Source: REEB95 sp963785735 (GTDB lineage Bacteria > Pseudomonadota > Alphaproteobacteria > ATCC43930 > CGMCC-115725). Taken from it: DNA of 64,000 nt. The notes beneath the pieces are model-generated. The model saw only the letters and a list, made by a program, of their open reading frames with translations, had not been told where the DNA came from and made no database searches. Positions 55,524 through 63,622 of this stretch are shown piece by piece. Location: positions 372,001 through 436,000 of the forward strand of contig CAWAWJ010000001.1 of assembly GCA_963785735.1 (NCBI GenBank), read 5' to 3'. A program made the position numbers and the translations under genes. Position 1 is the first letter of the stretch, and the number at the start of each line of letters is the position of its first letter.

Positions 55524-55550
55524 CATTGAATTCATGAATAGAATTCATTT
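55524..55550. promoter_or_regulatory. Candidate LysR operator between MFS and LysR genes
   Basis: GAATTCAT occurs at 55528-55535 and 55541-55548, and the two overlap a perfect palindrome ATTCATGAAT (55530-55539). This A+T-rich cluster is in the 160-base divergent gap, where LysR regulators normally bind. Assigned by position and symmetry only. Confidence 0.45.
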
Positions 55551-55633
55551 GTTCCGCGTATGACGTGTATTATGCCATAGAAGCCCCGGACCGGATCGGG
55601 TTTAACGCGGCCGGCCCGGAAGAGATAGCGCCC

Positions 55634-56557
55634 ATGGAATTGCGGCAATTACGCCACTTCCTGATGATCCTGGACTGCGGTTCGGTCGGCGACGCCGCGC
55701 GTCTTTTGAAAATGTCGCAAGGCGCGCTCAGCATCAGCATCAAATCCCTCGAACGGTCCTTGGGCGCGGAACTGTTCGTGCGCTCGAAGCGGGGCATGGC
55801 GCCGACCGCCTTCGGCCGCGCGCTCGAATTGCGCGCGCGCGTCATCGCCACCGAGGTGACGCGGGCGCAAAACGAGATCGGCGAGACGCAAGAGGCGCGG
55901 CGCGGCCGGGTGATGGTCGGGGCGGGCCCGACCGTGGCGACGGCGGTGCTGCCCATCGCGGTGCCCCGGTTCCTCGATACCTCGCCGAACGTGGAGGTCG
56001 TCATCGTCGAGAAGTTCTTCAACGCGCTGCGCTCCGATTTGATAACCGGCGCGATCGATTTTTTCCTGCTGACCCTGTCCGCGAAATGGATCGAGCCCGA
56101 TCTCAAAAGCGAGGTTCTGCTCCCGAAGCAACGGACGATGGTCGTCACCTCGGCCAAAAATCCGATCGCTTTAAAGCGCAACGTGACGGCGAAGGAAATC
56201 TGGGCGGGTCCGTGGCTGATGACGGAACGGTCCGAGCCGATCCGCAACAAATTCGGCGAGCTTTTTCAAAGGGCCTATCTGCCGGCGCCCGACGCCGCGG
56301 TCGAATTCACCTCGGTTTCCATGGCGAAATCCCTGATGCGCCATAGGCCCTATTACGCTTTTCTATCCGAGTTGATCGTCCGGGACGAAGTCCGCGCGGG
56401 CATCCTGAAACCCGTGCGCGCGCCGCAATTGACCTGGGAGCGCGACGTCGGCGTGGTCTATCGCCGGAACGTGCCGCTCAATCCCGCCGCGCAAAAGCTG
56501 CTCGACACGATCAAGGAGGTCTGCAAGGAAATCGTCCGGGAACAAAGAAAAACCTGA
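55634..56557 (+). CDS. LysR-family transcriptional regulator
   Basis: A 307-residue regulator. The helix-turn-helix at residues 1-60 has MELRQLRHFLMILDCGSVGDAARLLKMSQGALSISIKSLERSLGAELF, standard for LysR. The inducer-binding domain spans about 90-300. ATG at 55634 begins exactly at the family start; the longer frame has 23 unrelated residues. It likely controls the divergent MFS gene, sensing its substrate, and perhaps the catabolic genes downstream. Confidence 0.94.
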   Translation: MELRQLRHFLMILDCGSVGDAARLLKMSQGALSISIKSLERSLGAELFVRSKRGMAPTAFGRALELRARVIATEVTRAQNEIGETQEARRGRVMVGAGPTVATAVLPIAVPRFLDTSPNVEVVIVEKFFNALRSDLITGAIDFFLLTLSAKWIEPDLKSEVLLPKQRTMVVTSAKNPIALKRNVTAKEIWAGPWLMTERSEPIRNKFGELFQRAYLPAPDAAVEFTSVSMAKSLMRHRPYYAFLSELIVRDEVRAGILKPVRAPQLTWERDVGVVYRRNVPLNPAAQKLLDTIKEVCKEIVREQRKT

Positions 56558-56586
56558 ACCGGCAAAAGGCGGCCTTCGCCCAAGCG

Positions 56587-57057
56587 TCATTCGTAGGCCT
56601 TCATCACCTGGTCGTTTTCCATCCACTCTTTTTTCGGCTCGAGATTGATCCGCTTATGCGGCCCCTTCGCTTTGTCGTGCCCCACCAGTTGCAGGATTTC
56701 GAGCTCCTCGCCGCCCACTTTCTCGAACCGGTAGCGAGAACCGCCGGGAATCAGGATTCCTTCATGGGGGCCCAGTTCCCCGAGCAGCTTGTCATCGAGC
56801 CCGTAAAAGCGGGCGCGGCCGCGCAACACCATCCAGCAGGTTTCCGAGTTGGTGTGATAATGGAGATTGTTCTCGCCGCCGTTTTTCACGAGCTGCACGA
56901 GCAAGGTGACGATGTCGCTTTCGCAGACCACCGATACGCGTTTCACTTCATCCGGCGCGAGATGCGGTGTTTCATAGCGGAATTTCCGGATGCGCGATTC
57001 GGCGTCGCGGTGAAACGCCTCTTCCTGCTCCGGCGTCGTGTTAGAAGCCTTTGTCAT
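56587..57057 (-). CDS. Cupin-domain protein
   Basis: A 156-residue protein with one cupin barrel. Motif 1 is GGENNLHYHTNSETCWMVLRGRARF (two His and a Glu for metal) and motif 2 lies near IPGGSRYRF, where the usual His is replaced. It may bind a metal and act on a small acid, or be a binding protein. A good ribosome site precedes ATG at 57057. It converges with LysR (29 bases between stops) and follows the ABC/hydrolase operon. Confidence 0.82.
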   Translation of the reverse strand: MTKASNTTPEQEEAFHRDAESRIRKFRYETPHLAPDEVKRVSVVCESDIVTLLVQLVKNGGENNLHYHTNSETCWMVLRGRARFYGLDDKLLGELGPHEGILIPGGSRYRFEKVGGEELEILQLVGHDKAKGPHKRINLEPKKEWMENDQVMKAYE

Positions 57058-57145
57058 ATCTCCGCTCCAGGCCCCGCCATATCATGGATAGTATCAATCG
57101 GTGTCTTTTACCACGCCGAAGGGCATAGTCCGTCCTTGATCTCGA

Positions 57146-58222
57146 TCAAGTGATCAGTTGTAGCCCCATCCAATCGGCGGTTTGCGGGCGATAGAGATAG
57201 GGCCGGTTATTGGCGACGTGATTGCCGTCGGGAATGATCAGCAGTTCGCAGGGGCCCTTGACCTCGCGCGCCAGCCGTTCCGCCTCCCCGGGTGGCACGA
57301 TGCGGTCGAGCCTCCCCGATACGATGTAGATCGGGCATTCGATCTTGTGCGCGATCCCCTTCAAGGACAGGGTCGCGGCGTTCTGCTTCGCCGCCACCTC
57401 GTCATGGGCGTGGGAGCGCACGCGGAAGGCTTCGCGGGTGAGCTCGGGCAGCTTGTCCCAGATGCCGAGCCAGTCATAAGGCCCGGCGAGCGCGATGCAG
57501 GCCGAAACCCGTTTCTCGAAGGCGCAAGCGCGCGGCGCGTAATAGCCCCCGAGGCTCACCCCCCACAACCCCACGCGCTTTCCATCGAGATCCTTGCGGG
57601 TCTCGATCCAGTCGATCACGGCCTTGACCGGCGCCTCGTAATCGCCGCGGATGGCGAAATCATATTCGCCCTCGCCCTGGCCGGGCCCGTCGAAGGTGAG
57701 CGTGGCCATGCCGCGGTCGAGGAAATTCTGCTGATAGGCCAGCATCTCCTCTTTCGCGCTGTCGAGCCCCATGACCATGGCCACCACCGGCGGGCGCGAG
57801 ACGCCAGTTGGTTTCCGCATTACCGCGGCCAGGCTTTTGCCTTCATAGGGGATGCGGACATATTCGCCCGGGGGCGAAAGATGGGGCAAGGCGAGCTTGT
57901 GGCATTCGACCGCCTTCATGTGGGCGGCCTTCATCTGCGCCGGATCCTCGACGAACAGGAATTTGGCGAAGTGATAGGTGACGGATGCCCGCGAGAGATG
58001 CTCGGCGGCCGAGACGAATTGCCGTTGCGCCAGCGCCGCGCGGCCGAGATTTTCATGCACCGCCGCCTTGGCCGACCATTTGGCGCACCATTCGTCCCAG
58101 GCGCGGATCGAGGCCGTGACCTCCTGGAAGTCGGTGAGAACGATCCCATTGGCGACGAAACGCGGCGCCCAATGCGACAGCGCAGATTTGACCCGCGCGT
58201 CCTGAATCCCGGCTTCGCTCAT
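57146..58222 (-). CDS. Alpha/beta hydrolase, 2,6-dihydroxypseudooxynicotine hydrolase-like
   Basis: A 358-residue hydrolase of the FrsA/DHPON family: an N-terminal helical cap (about 1-130) then the fold with RIPYEGKSLAAV, LDRGMATLTFDGPGQGEGEYD, nucleophile VSLGG near residue 232, Asp in GRLDRIVP and His in IPDGNHVANN. Known relatives cleave C-C bonds next to a ketone, as in nicotine breakdown. ATG at 58222 overlaps the stop of the upstream permease gene, so it is in the transport operon and probably acts on the imported compound. Confidence 0.88.
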   Translation of the reverse strand: MSEAGIQDARVKSALSHWAPRFVANGIVLTDFQEVTASIRAWDEWCAKWSAKAAVHENLGRAALAQRQFVSAAEHLSRASVTYHFAKFLFVEDPAQMKAAHMKAVECHKLALPHLSPPGEYVRIPYEGKSLAAVMRKPTGVSRPPVVAMVMGLDSAKEEMLAYQQNFLDRGMATLTFDGPGQGEGEYDFAIRGDYEAPVKAVIDWIETRKDLDGKRVGLWGVSLGGYYAPRACAFEKRVSACIALAGPYDWLGIWDKLPELTREAFRVRSHAHDEVAAKQNAATLSLKGIAHKIECPIYIVSGRLDRIVPPGEAERLAREVKGPCELLIIPDGNHVANNRPYLYRPQTADWMGLQLIT

Positions 58223-59061
58223 TCCACCTTTTCGTCGCGGCGGTACCAGGGCAGATAATGCCGCGTCGCCCAGGAAATGAGCCAATCGCAGCCGACGCCG
58301 AACCCCGCCAGCAGGATCACGGCGACGAAGGCTTCGTTCTGGTGGAATGTCCGCGAGTTGTAGAGAATGAAATAACCGAGCCCCGGTATGGCGGTGAAGA
58401 ATTCCGCCACCACCGCGCCAATGAGCGCCCGGCCCGTGGCGAGCCGCAACCCCGCCAGCAGATAGGGCATGGAGGCGGGCAGCACGATCTCGAACAGCAT
58501 GCGGAACGATCCCGAACGGAAGGAGCGCCCGACCTCGACATAGTCCTTGGGCACGGAACGCGCGCCTTCGGCGGCGTTGACGATGACGGCGAAGATCGCG
58601 GCGAAGACGATGGTGGCGAAACGGGCATAGCCGGTATAGCCGAACCACAGCGACATCAGCGGCAGCACGACGATCATCGGCATGGCGTTGAAGCCGTTGA
58701 TCCAGAGCCGCAGCGCGCGGTCGGCGGCGAGGCTGCGCCCCATCAGCACGCCGATGGCCGTGCCGAAAAGGAGCGCCACCACCAGCCCCTCGGCGGTGGA
58801 TGCCAGCGTGATGGCCGTCGATTCGAGAAAAGGCGCGCCGGAGATCACATGCGGCAGCACCTCGGCGATGGCGCTGGGCTTGGCGACGAAATCGGGCGCG
58901 AAGCTCCGCACCGCCCATTCCCAGAAGCCCAGGATGACGCAGCCCGCGACGAGGCGCGGCAGGACGGGCCCGGCCAATATCATCCGGGCGGGGCGCAGCG
59001 GCGGGGAGACGGCGGCGAGGGTCACCGATTTAGCCCCGCCAGCGCGCGAAATGGGTTTCAA
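58219..59061 (-). CDS. NitT/TauT-type ABC transporter permease, second copy
   Basis: A permease of up to 280 residues with about six helices. The EAA loop VGRSFRSGSFRMLFEIVLPASMPYLLAGLRLATGRALIGAVVAEF is typical of SsuC/TauC. The frame's ATG at 59061 overlaps the other permease by 32 bases; GTG at 59025 is an alternative start. Its stop overlaps the hydrolase start. Confidence 0.9.
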   Translation of the reverse strand: MKPISRAGGAKSVTLAAVSPPLRPARMILAGPVLPRLVAGCVILGFWEWAVRSFAPDFVAKPSAIAEVLPHVISGAPFLESTAITLASTAEGLVVALLFGTAIGVLMGRSLAADRALRLWINGFNAMPMIVVLPLMSLWFGYTGYARFATIVFAAIFAVIVNAAEGARSVPKDYVEVGRSFRSGSFRMLFEIVLPASMPYLLAGLRLATGRALIGAVVAEFFTAIPGLGYFILYNSRTFHQNEAFVAVILLAGFGVGCDWLISWATRHYLPWYRRDEKVE

Positions 59062-59779
59062 GCATGAGGCCGATCCGGGTCAGCGCCACGCCCATCACGC
59101 CGATAACCAGCATGACGGCGAAGACGCCGGCGGTGTCGAAGCTTTGCGAGGCGGTCATGATGAGGCCGCCCAGACCCGAGGAACTCAAGAAGAACTCCGC
59201 CGCCACCATGCCGACGAGCGCGCGGGCGATCGATTGGCGCACGCCGGTCATGGCGTAGGGAAGCGTGTAGGGCACCATGACCTCGCGCCAGAGGGCCCAT
59301 TCACCCGACCGGTAGGAGCGGGCCACCTCGATAAGCTCGGGCTTGATGCTGCGCGCGCCCTCGACCGTGTTGTAGAGGATCGGAAACACGGCGAACAGGA
59401 ACACCACCAGCACCTTGGGCCCGAAGCCGAAGCCGAAGAGCGACAGGATGAAGGGGATAAGCGCCACCATCGGCGTGGCGTAGAGGATCATGATGTAGAG
59501 ATCGAGCGCCTCGCGCAAAACCCGGAGCCGCGCCAGGAGCAGCCCGAGCGGCATGCCGATTATCACCGCCAAGGTGAATCCGCTTGCGAACAGCGAGGCC
59601 GAACTCAGGAACAGCTCGACGAGATTTCCGTGTTCGACCAGCTGCACCAGCCGTTCGAGCGTCGCCGACGGTGGCGCCATGAAGGCGGCGCTCGAATGGC
59701 TCCCGGCGATCTGCCACAGGGCGAGCCCGCCGCCGAGGCTCAGGACGAAAGGCGAATACCGTTTGAGACGGGCGTTCAT
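59030..59779 (-). CDS. NitT/TauT-type ABC transporter permease, first copy
   Basis: A 249-residue permease with about six helices; the EAA loop VARSYRSGEWALWREVMVPYTLPYAMTGVRQSIARALVGMVAAEF is typical of the family. The two permeases would form a heterodimer, less common than the single homodimeric permease of sulfonate or taurine systems but known for thiamine-precursor and aromatic importers. It starts 15 bases after the binding-protein stop. Confidence 0.91.
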   Translation of the reverse strand: MNARLKRYSPFVLSLGGGLALWQIAGSHSSAAFMAPPSATLERLVQLVEHGNLVELFLSSASLFASGFTLAVIIGMPLGLLLARLRVLREALDLYIMILYATPMVALIPFILSLFGFGFGPKVLVVFLFAVFPILYNTVEGARSIKPELIEVARSYRSGEWALWREVMVPYTLPYAMTGVRQSIARALVGMVAAEFFLSSSGLGGLIMTASQSFDTAGVFAVMLVIGVMGVALTRIGLMLETHFARWRG

Positions 59780-59794
59780 GCGGCGGCCCAGGCT

Positions 59795-60790
59795 CTACTT
59801 GCCCACCATCGCATTGGCGTCGCGCCAGATGGTGGGATCGATCATCTGTGCGTAACTGGGCGGCGTCTTGCCTTCCATGATGTTGCCGGTCTTGACCTGG
59901 AAGGCGATGAAGGCCTCGATCTGCGCCTGGCTCATGCCGTCATTATCGACCGCCCACAGGCCGTATTTGAGATAGTCCTTAAGCGCGCTCAAGGCGATCG
60001 CGTGGTTGCGGCCGGTGACCGATGCGATGGCCGCGACCCGGTCGGCGTTTTTCGGGTCGGCCATGAAACGGCCCGCCGCGATGAGGCCCGCCATCATGCG
60101 CACGAAGCCGTCGCGCTTCTTGGCGATGTCGTCCTTGGTCGCGACGATCATGAGGTTGTGCGCGATCGGATTGCTGTCGCGCACCGTGTTGATGATGGCG
60201 ATTTTCTTGCCGCGGCTTTCGATCTCCGAGACGTCGTCGAGATGCAATATGCCGTAGCTGAGCTGGCCGGCGATGAGCGCGGTCGAGGTGTTGGAGCCGA
60301 GCGCCACCTGCTGCACGTCGTCGAGCGACATGTGGCAGCCGCCGCCGAGAATCGCCTTGAGCGCGATCGAGCGGGCGCCGCCCGGCGTGTCGATCCCGAC
60401 CGGCTGGCCCTTGACGTCGGCGCAGGCCGCTTTTTGAAGATTGGTCGTGCCGAGCTCGAAATCGGGCTTCGGGAAGCCGTAGATCCCCACCAGCGGCACG
60501 TCGGCATTGGCGATCTGACTGATGAGCAGCGCGGTCGCCGACATGGCGGCGTCGATATCGCCGGCGACGACAGCCCGGGCGGCGGCGGTGCCGTTGTCGA
60601 ATTGGCGCAGATCGACATCGACGCCGTATTTCTTGAAGAAGCCCTGGTCTTGGGCGACGAAGGCGATGATCGAGATGAAGATCGGCGGCACGCCCGGCGG
60701 CGCCAGCACGATCTTGGGATTGTCGGCCCAGGCCGGCGCCGCGAGCGAAGCGGCCAGCAGGCTCGCCACCAAAACAAATTTTCGGACCAT
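59795..60790 (-). CDS. NitT/TauT-type ABC substrate-binding protein (NMT1/TauA-like)
   Basis: A 331-residue periplasmic binding protein. Sec signal MVRKFVLVASLLAASLAAPAWA, then KIVLAPPGVPPIFISIIAFVAQDQGFFKKYGVDVDL, the typical NMT1 start, and RAVVAGDIDAAMSATALL. GGGAGGG 8 bases before ATG at 60790 decides the start over the longer frame. The ligand is likely a small organic anion or heterocycle. Confidence 0.91.
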   Translation of the reverse strand: MVRKFVLVASLLAASLAAPAWADNPKIVLAPPGVPPIFISIIAFVAQDQGFFKKYGVDVDLRQFDNGTAAARAVVAGDIDAAMSATALLISQIANADVPLVGIYGFPKPDFELGTTNLQKAACADVKGQPVGIDTPGGARSIALKAILGGGCHMSLDDVQQVALGSNTSTALIAGQLSYGILHLDDVSEIESRGKKIAIINTVRDSNPIAHNLMIVATKDDIAKKRDGFVRMMAGLIAAGRFMADPKNADRVAAIASVTGRNHAIALSALKDYLKYGLWAVDNDGMSQAQIEAFIAFQVKTGNIMEGKTPPSYAQMIDPTIWRDANAMVGK

Positions 60791-60849
60791 CGATAATCCC
60801 TCCCTGTGGAACAGCACTGACGGTTTTTCGCGCTTCTTCGGATCCCGGT

Positions 60850-61671
60850 TCACGGGCCGATCTGGAATTCGGCCTTCTTCGCCTCGGTCGAAAGCGTGCT
60901 CCAGATCCGCTCGCGCAAAGCGGCGAAACGCGGCAGCACCAGCGTCTCACGGTCGCGCGGACGTGGCAAGTCGATGGATATCTCCTCATGGATGCGCGAG
61001 GGGCGCCCCTTCAGCACCACGACGCGGTCGCCCATCAGCACCGCTTCCTCGATCGAGTGCGTCACGAACAGCATAGTGGTGGGCTGGCGCTCCCAGATGC
61101 GCAGCAACTCGAACTGAAGGATCTCGCGCGTCTGGGCATCGACCGCGGCGAAGGGCTCGTCCATCAAAAGGACGCGCGGCTCGATCGCGAGCGCGCGGGC
61201 GAGGCCGCAGCGTTGCTGCATGCCGCCCGAGAGCTGATAGGGATAGGCCTTCTCGAAGCCAGCCAGGCCCACCAGCTGGATGAAATGCGGCACGCGCCGC
61301 GCGATCTCGGGTTTGTCGAGACCCCCCATGCGCAAGCCATAGGCGACATTGTCGTAAACCGTCTTCCACGGGAAAAGCCCGAAATGCTGGAACACCATGG
61401 CGACGCCGGGCTTGGGCCCGGTCACGCGCTCGCCGTCGACCAGCACCTCGCCCTCGGCGGGGATGAGCCCGTCGATGCACCTGAGCAGCGTGGTCTTGCC
61501 GCAACCCGAGGGCCCGACCAGCGCCACGATCTCGCGCTCGCCGACATCGAGATCGACGCCGTCGAACACAACGTGGCCGCCGTAGCTTTTCTTGAGCCGC
61601 CGCACCGCGATCTGGCCGCTCTTGGTGGCGGCGGCGTCGGGCGCGGCAGGTGATTTGGCCGCCAGGTTCAT
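60850..61671 (-). CDS. NitT/TauT-type ABC transporter ATPase
   Basis: A 273-residue ATPase: Walker A LVGPSGCGKTTLL near residue 53, signature LSGGMQQRCGLARAL, Walker B VLLMDEPFAAVD, of the SsuB/TauB type. No Shine-Dalgarno is visible before ATG at 61671, but that ATG overlaps the stop of a 17-codon frame that has a strong one, so translation is probably coupled to it. Confidence 0.93.
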   Translation of the reverse strand: MNLAAKSPAAPDAAATKSGQIAVRRLKKSYGGHVVFDGVDLDVGEREIVALVGPSGCGKTTLLRCIDGLIPAEGEVLVDGERVTGPKPGVAMVFQHFGLFPWKTVYDNVAYGLRMGGLDKPEIARRVPHFIQLVGLAGFEKAYPYQLSGGMQQRCGLARALAIEPRVLLMDEPFAAVDAQTREILQFELLRIWERQPTTMLFVTHSIEEAVLMGDRVVVLKGRPSRIHEEISIDLPRPRDRETLVLPRFAALRERIWSTLSTEAKKAEFQIGP

Positions 61672-61721
61672 TCGGCCGCGGGATCGGCCGGATCGGCAGA
61701 GATGATGCGTTGCTTGGCCAT
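61668..61721 (-). CDS. 17-codon leader ORF coupled to the ABC ATPase gene
   Basis: The frame MAKQRIISADPADPAAE starts at 61721 with GGGGGGAG seven bases upstream and ends in a TGA overlapping the ATG of the ABC ATPase (ATGA). It could be a leader peptide that sets translation of the operon. Alternatively, a one-base indel has split off the true N-terminus of the ATPase, which shares the Ala/Pro-rich character of the next residues. Confidence 0.55.
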   Translation of the reverse strand: MAKQRIISADPADPAAE

Positions 61722-61879
61722 AGCGTAACTCCCCCCGCGCGTTTCAGGCTTTGGCGAAGATTTTGCGGCAGGAAGGCCCGCCGATCAACAGCTATAAGGC
61801 GGGTTTCGCGGTGTGGGCAAGGCCGCGCTTTCCGGGAGTTGAGCGCCGATGCTAGTTTCGCGCGTTGGAGCAACCCGCA

Positions 61880-63028
61880 ATGAAACGCAGCACGACCCGC
61901 TTCCTCTGCACCCATACCGGCAGCCTGCCGCGGCCCGAGCAGCTGATCCGCGACATGTACGCCAAGGAGGAAGGCGTGCCGGTCGACCGCGCGCAACTGG
62001 GCGCTCATATAAAGAGCGCCGTGGCCGAGGCGGTGAAGAAACAGGCCGAGGCGGGCGTCGATCTCATCAACGATGGGGAGATGTCGAAGCCGAGCTACGC
62101 CACTTACGTCAAGGACCGGCTCTCCGGTTTCGGCGGCGAAAGCATCCCGGTGACGAGCTACCAGGATCTGAAGGATTTCCCCAATCTCTACCGCAAGGTG
62201 TTCGGCGATCCGGGCCGGAGCCGGCGCAAGACCCCGGCCTGCAACGGGCCGGTTGCGGTGAAGGACCCCGAGGCGGCCAAGACCGACGCCGCCAATCTCA
62301 AAACCGCGCTCGCGAGCGTGAAGCACGAAGGCGGGTTCATGAGCGCGGCCTCGCCCGGCGTGGTCTCGCTCTTTTTCCACAATGGATATTACAAGAGCCA
62401 CGAGGCCTATCTCGAGGCGATAGCCGAGGCGATGCGCGCGGAATACGAAACCCTGGCCGGCGCCGGTTTCACGCTGCAGCTCGACTGCCCCGATCTCGCC
62501 ATGGGCCGCCACATTCAATTCGGCGAGCTCGACCTGAAGGAATTCCGCAAGATGGCGGCGTTGCACATCGAGGCGCTGAACCATGCCGTGCGCAACATCC
62601 CGGCCGAGAATCTGCGCATGCATCTGTGCTGGGGCAATTACGAAGGCCCACATCATTGCGACGTGGCGCTTGCCGACATCATCGATCTCGTCTGGAAGGC
62701 GAAGCCCGAGGCGATCTCTTTCGAGGCCGCCAATCCGCGCCACGCGCATGAATGGGAATTGTTCAGCCGCGTGAAACTGCCGGCGGGGAAAATCCTCATC
62801 CCCGGCGTGCTCGAATCCAAATCGAATTTCATCGAGCATCCCGAACTGGTCGCCCAGCGCATCGGCCGTTATGCCGAGCTGGTCGGGCGTGAGAACGTCG
62901 TCGCCGGCAGCGATTGCGGCTACGGCACCTGGGTTGGCCAGGCGGCGGTCGATTCGCAGGTGGTGTGGGCCAAGCTCGCGGCCATGGCCGAAGGCTGCCG
63001 CATCGCCTCGCGCCGGTTCTGGAGCTGA
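61880..63028 (+). CDS. MetE C-terminal-like methyltransferase (cobalamin-independent methionine synthase II family), copy 2
   Basis: A 382-residue TIM-barrel protein. CTHTGSLPRPEQLIRDMY is the family's start motif; zinc ligands are His and Cys in RMHLCWGNYEGPHH and Cys in VVAGSDCGYGT, with the intermediate Glu in SFEAANPRH. It is only distantly like copy 1 at 19.6 kb. GGAG 9 bases before ATG at 61880. It is divergent from the ABC operon; the family contains methyl and CoM-type transferases in catabolic clusters, so a role with that operon is conceivable. Confidence 0.88.
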   Translation: MKRSTTRFLCTHTGSLPRPEQLIRDMYAKEEGVPVDRAQLGAHIKSAVAEAVKKQAEAGVDLINDGEMSKPSYATYVKDRLSGFGGESIPVTSYQDLKDFPNLYRKVFGDPGRSRRKTPACNGPVAVKDPEAAKTDAANLKTALASVKHEGGFMSAASPGVVSLFFHNGYYKSHEAYLEAIAEAMRAEYETLAGAGFTLQLDCPDLAMGRHIQFGELDLKEFRKMAALHIEALNHAVRNIPAENLRMHLCWGNYEGPHHCDVALADIIDLVWKAKPEAISFEAANPRHAHEWELFSRVKLPAGKILIPGVLESKSNFIEHPELVAQRIGRYAELVGRENVVAGSDCGYGTWVGQAAVDSQVVWAKLAAMAEGCRIASRRFWS

Positions 63029-63038
63029 GCCGTCCGCC

Positions 63039-63431
63039 TTAAGAGAACAGCGTCATCGCCAGCAGCATCAGCAATATGACGAGCGCCGCGCCGTTCAAGA
63101 CCAGGATGCCGCCCGCCGCCATGTCCTTGACCGCGCGGATCTCGGCATGGAGATTGGGATGGAGGTGGTCGGCCAGCGCCTCGATCGCCGAATTGATGAG
63201 CTCAGCCGCCAGCACCAGGGCGATCATCACCACGCCCACCGCCCACCACACCAAGGGCGGCCGCAGATAGGCCAACAAGGCCAAGGCCAGGCAAGCGCAC
63301 AAGATTTCGAGGCGAAAGCTCCCCTCGCGCAGCCAGGCCGATCCGATGCCGTGAAGCGCGAACATGAAGCGCTCCGGCACCGACCGATTCTTCCAATCCG
63401 CCTTGTCCAGCCTGTCCGTCTTGTTGCGCAA
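63039..63431 (-). CDS. dgkA: Diacylglycerol kinase
   Basis: A 130-residue inner-membrane enzyme that phosphorylates diacylglycerol for phospholipid recycling. Three helices; the segment RFMFALHGIGSAWLREGSFRLEI and the catalytic region ALVLAAELINSAIEALAD with Glu-Asn-x-x-x-Glu-like spacing are the family signature. TTG at 63431 is chosen because GGAGG lies 6 bases ahead of it and the length becomes typical; the frame to 63476 has no ribosome site. It converges with the MetE-like gene. Confidence 0.9.
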   Translation of the reverse strand: MRNKTDRLDKADWKNRSVPERFMFALHGIGSAWLREGSFRLEILCACLALALLAYLRPPLVWWAVGVVMIALVLAAELINSAIEALADHLHPNLHAEIRAVKDMAAGGILVLNGAALVILLMLLAMTLFS

Positions 63432-63622
63432 TCGGGCCTCCGCGATGCCGGGCCGGTGGACCGGCCGAGGCCCCACTCCTATTCATTCGCCGGCCGACCC
63501 GCAAATGTCATTTTTTCGTCGCAAAAGCCCGGGACCGGCCTCTTCGGCGCTTCCGCTGCCCAAGGGATTTGGGCTACATCAGGGCGGGTGCCAAGCGGCT
63601 TTAAGGCAAAGGGGTCGGGACG

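Noticed and set aside
61722..61879. Riboswitch upstream of the MetE-like gene
   Set aside because: No SAM- or cobalamin-type conserved core is visible in the short gap, which must also hold the divergent operon's promoter.
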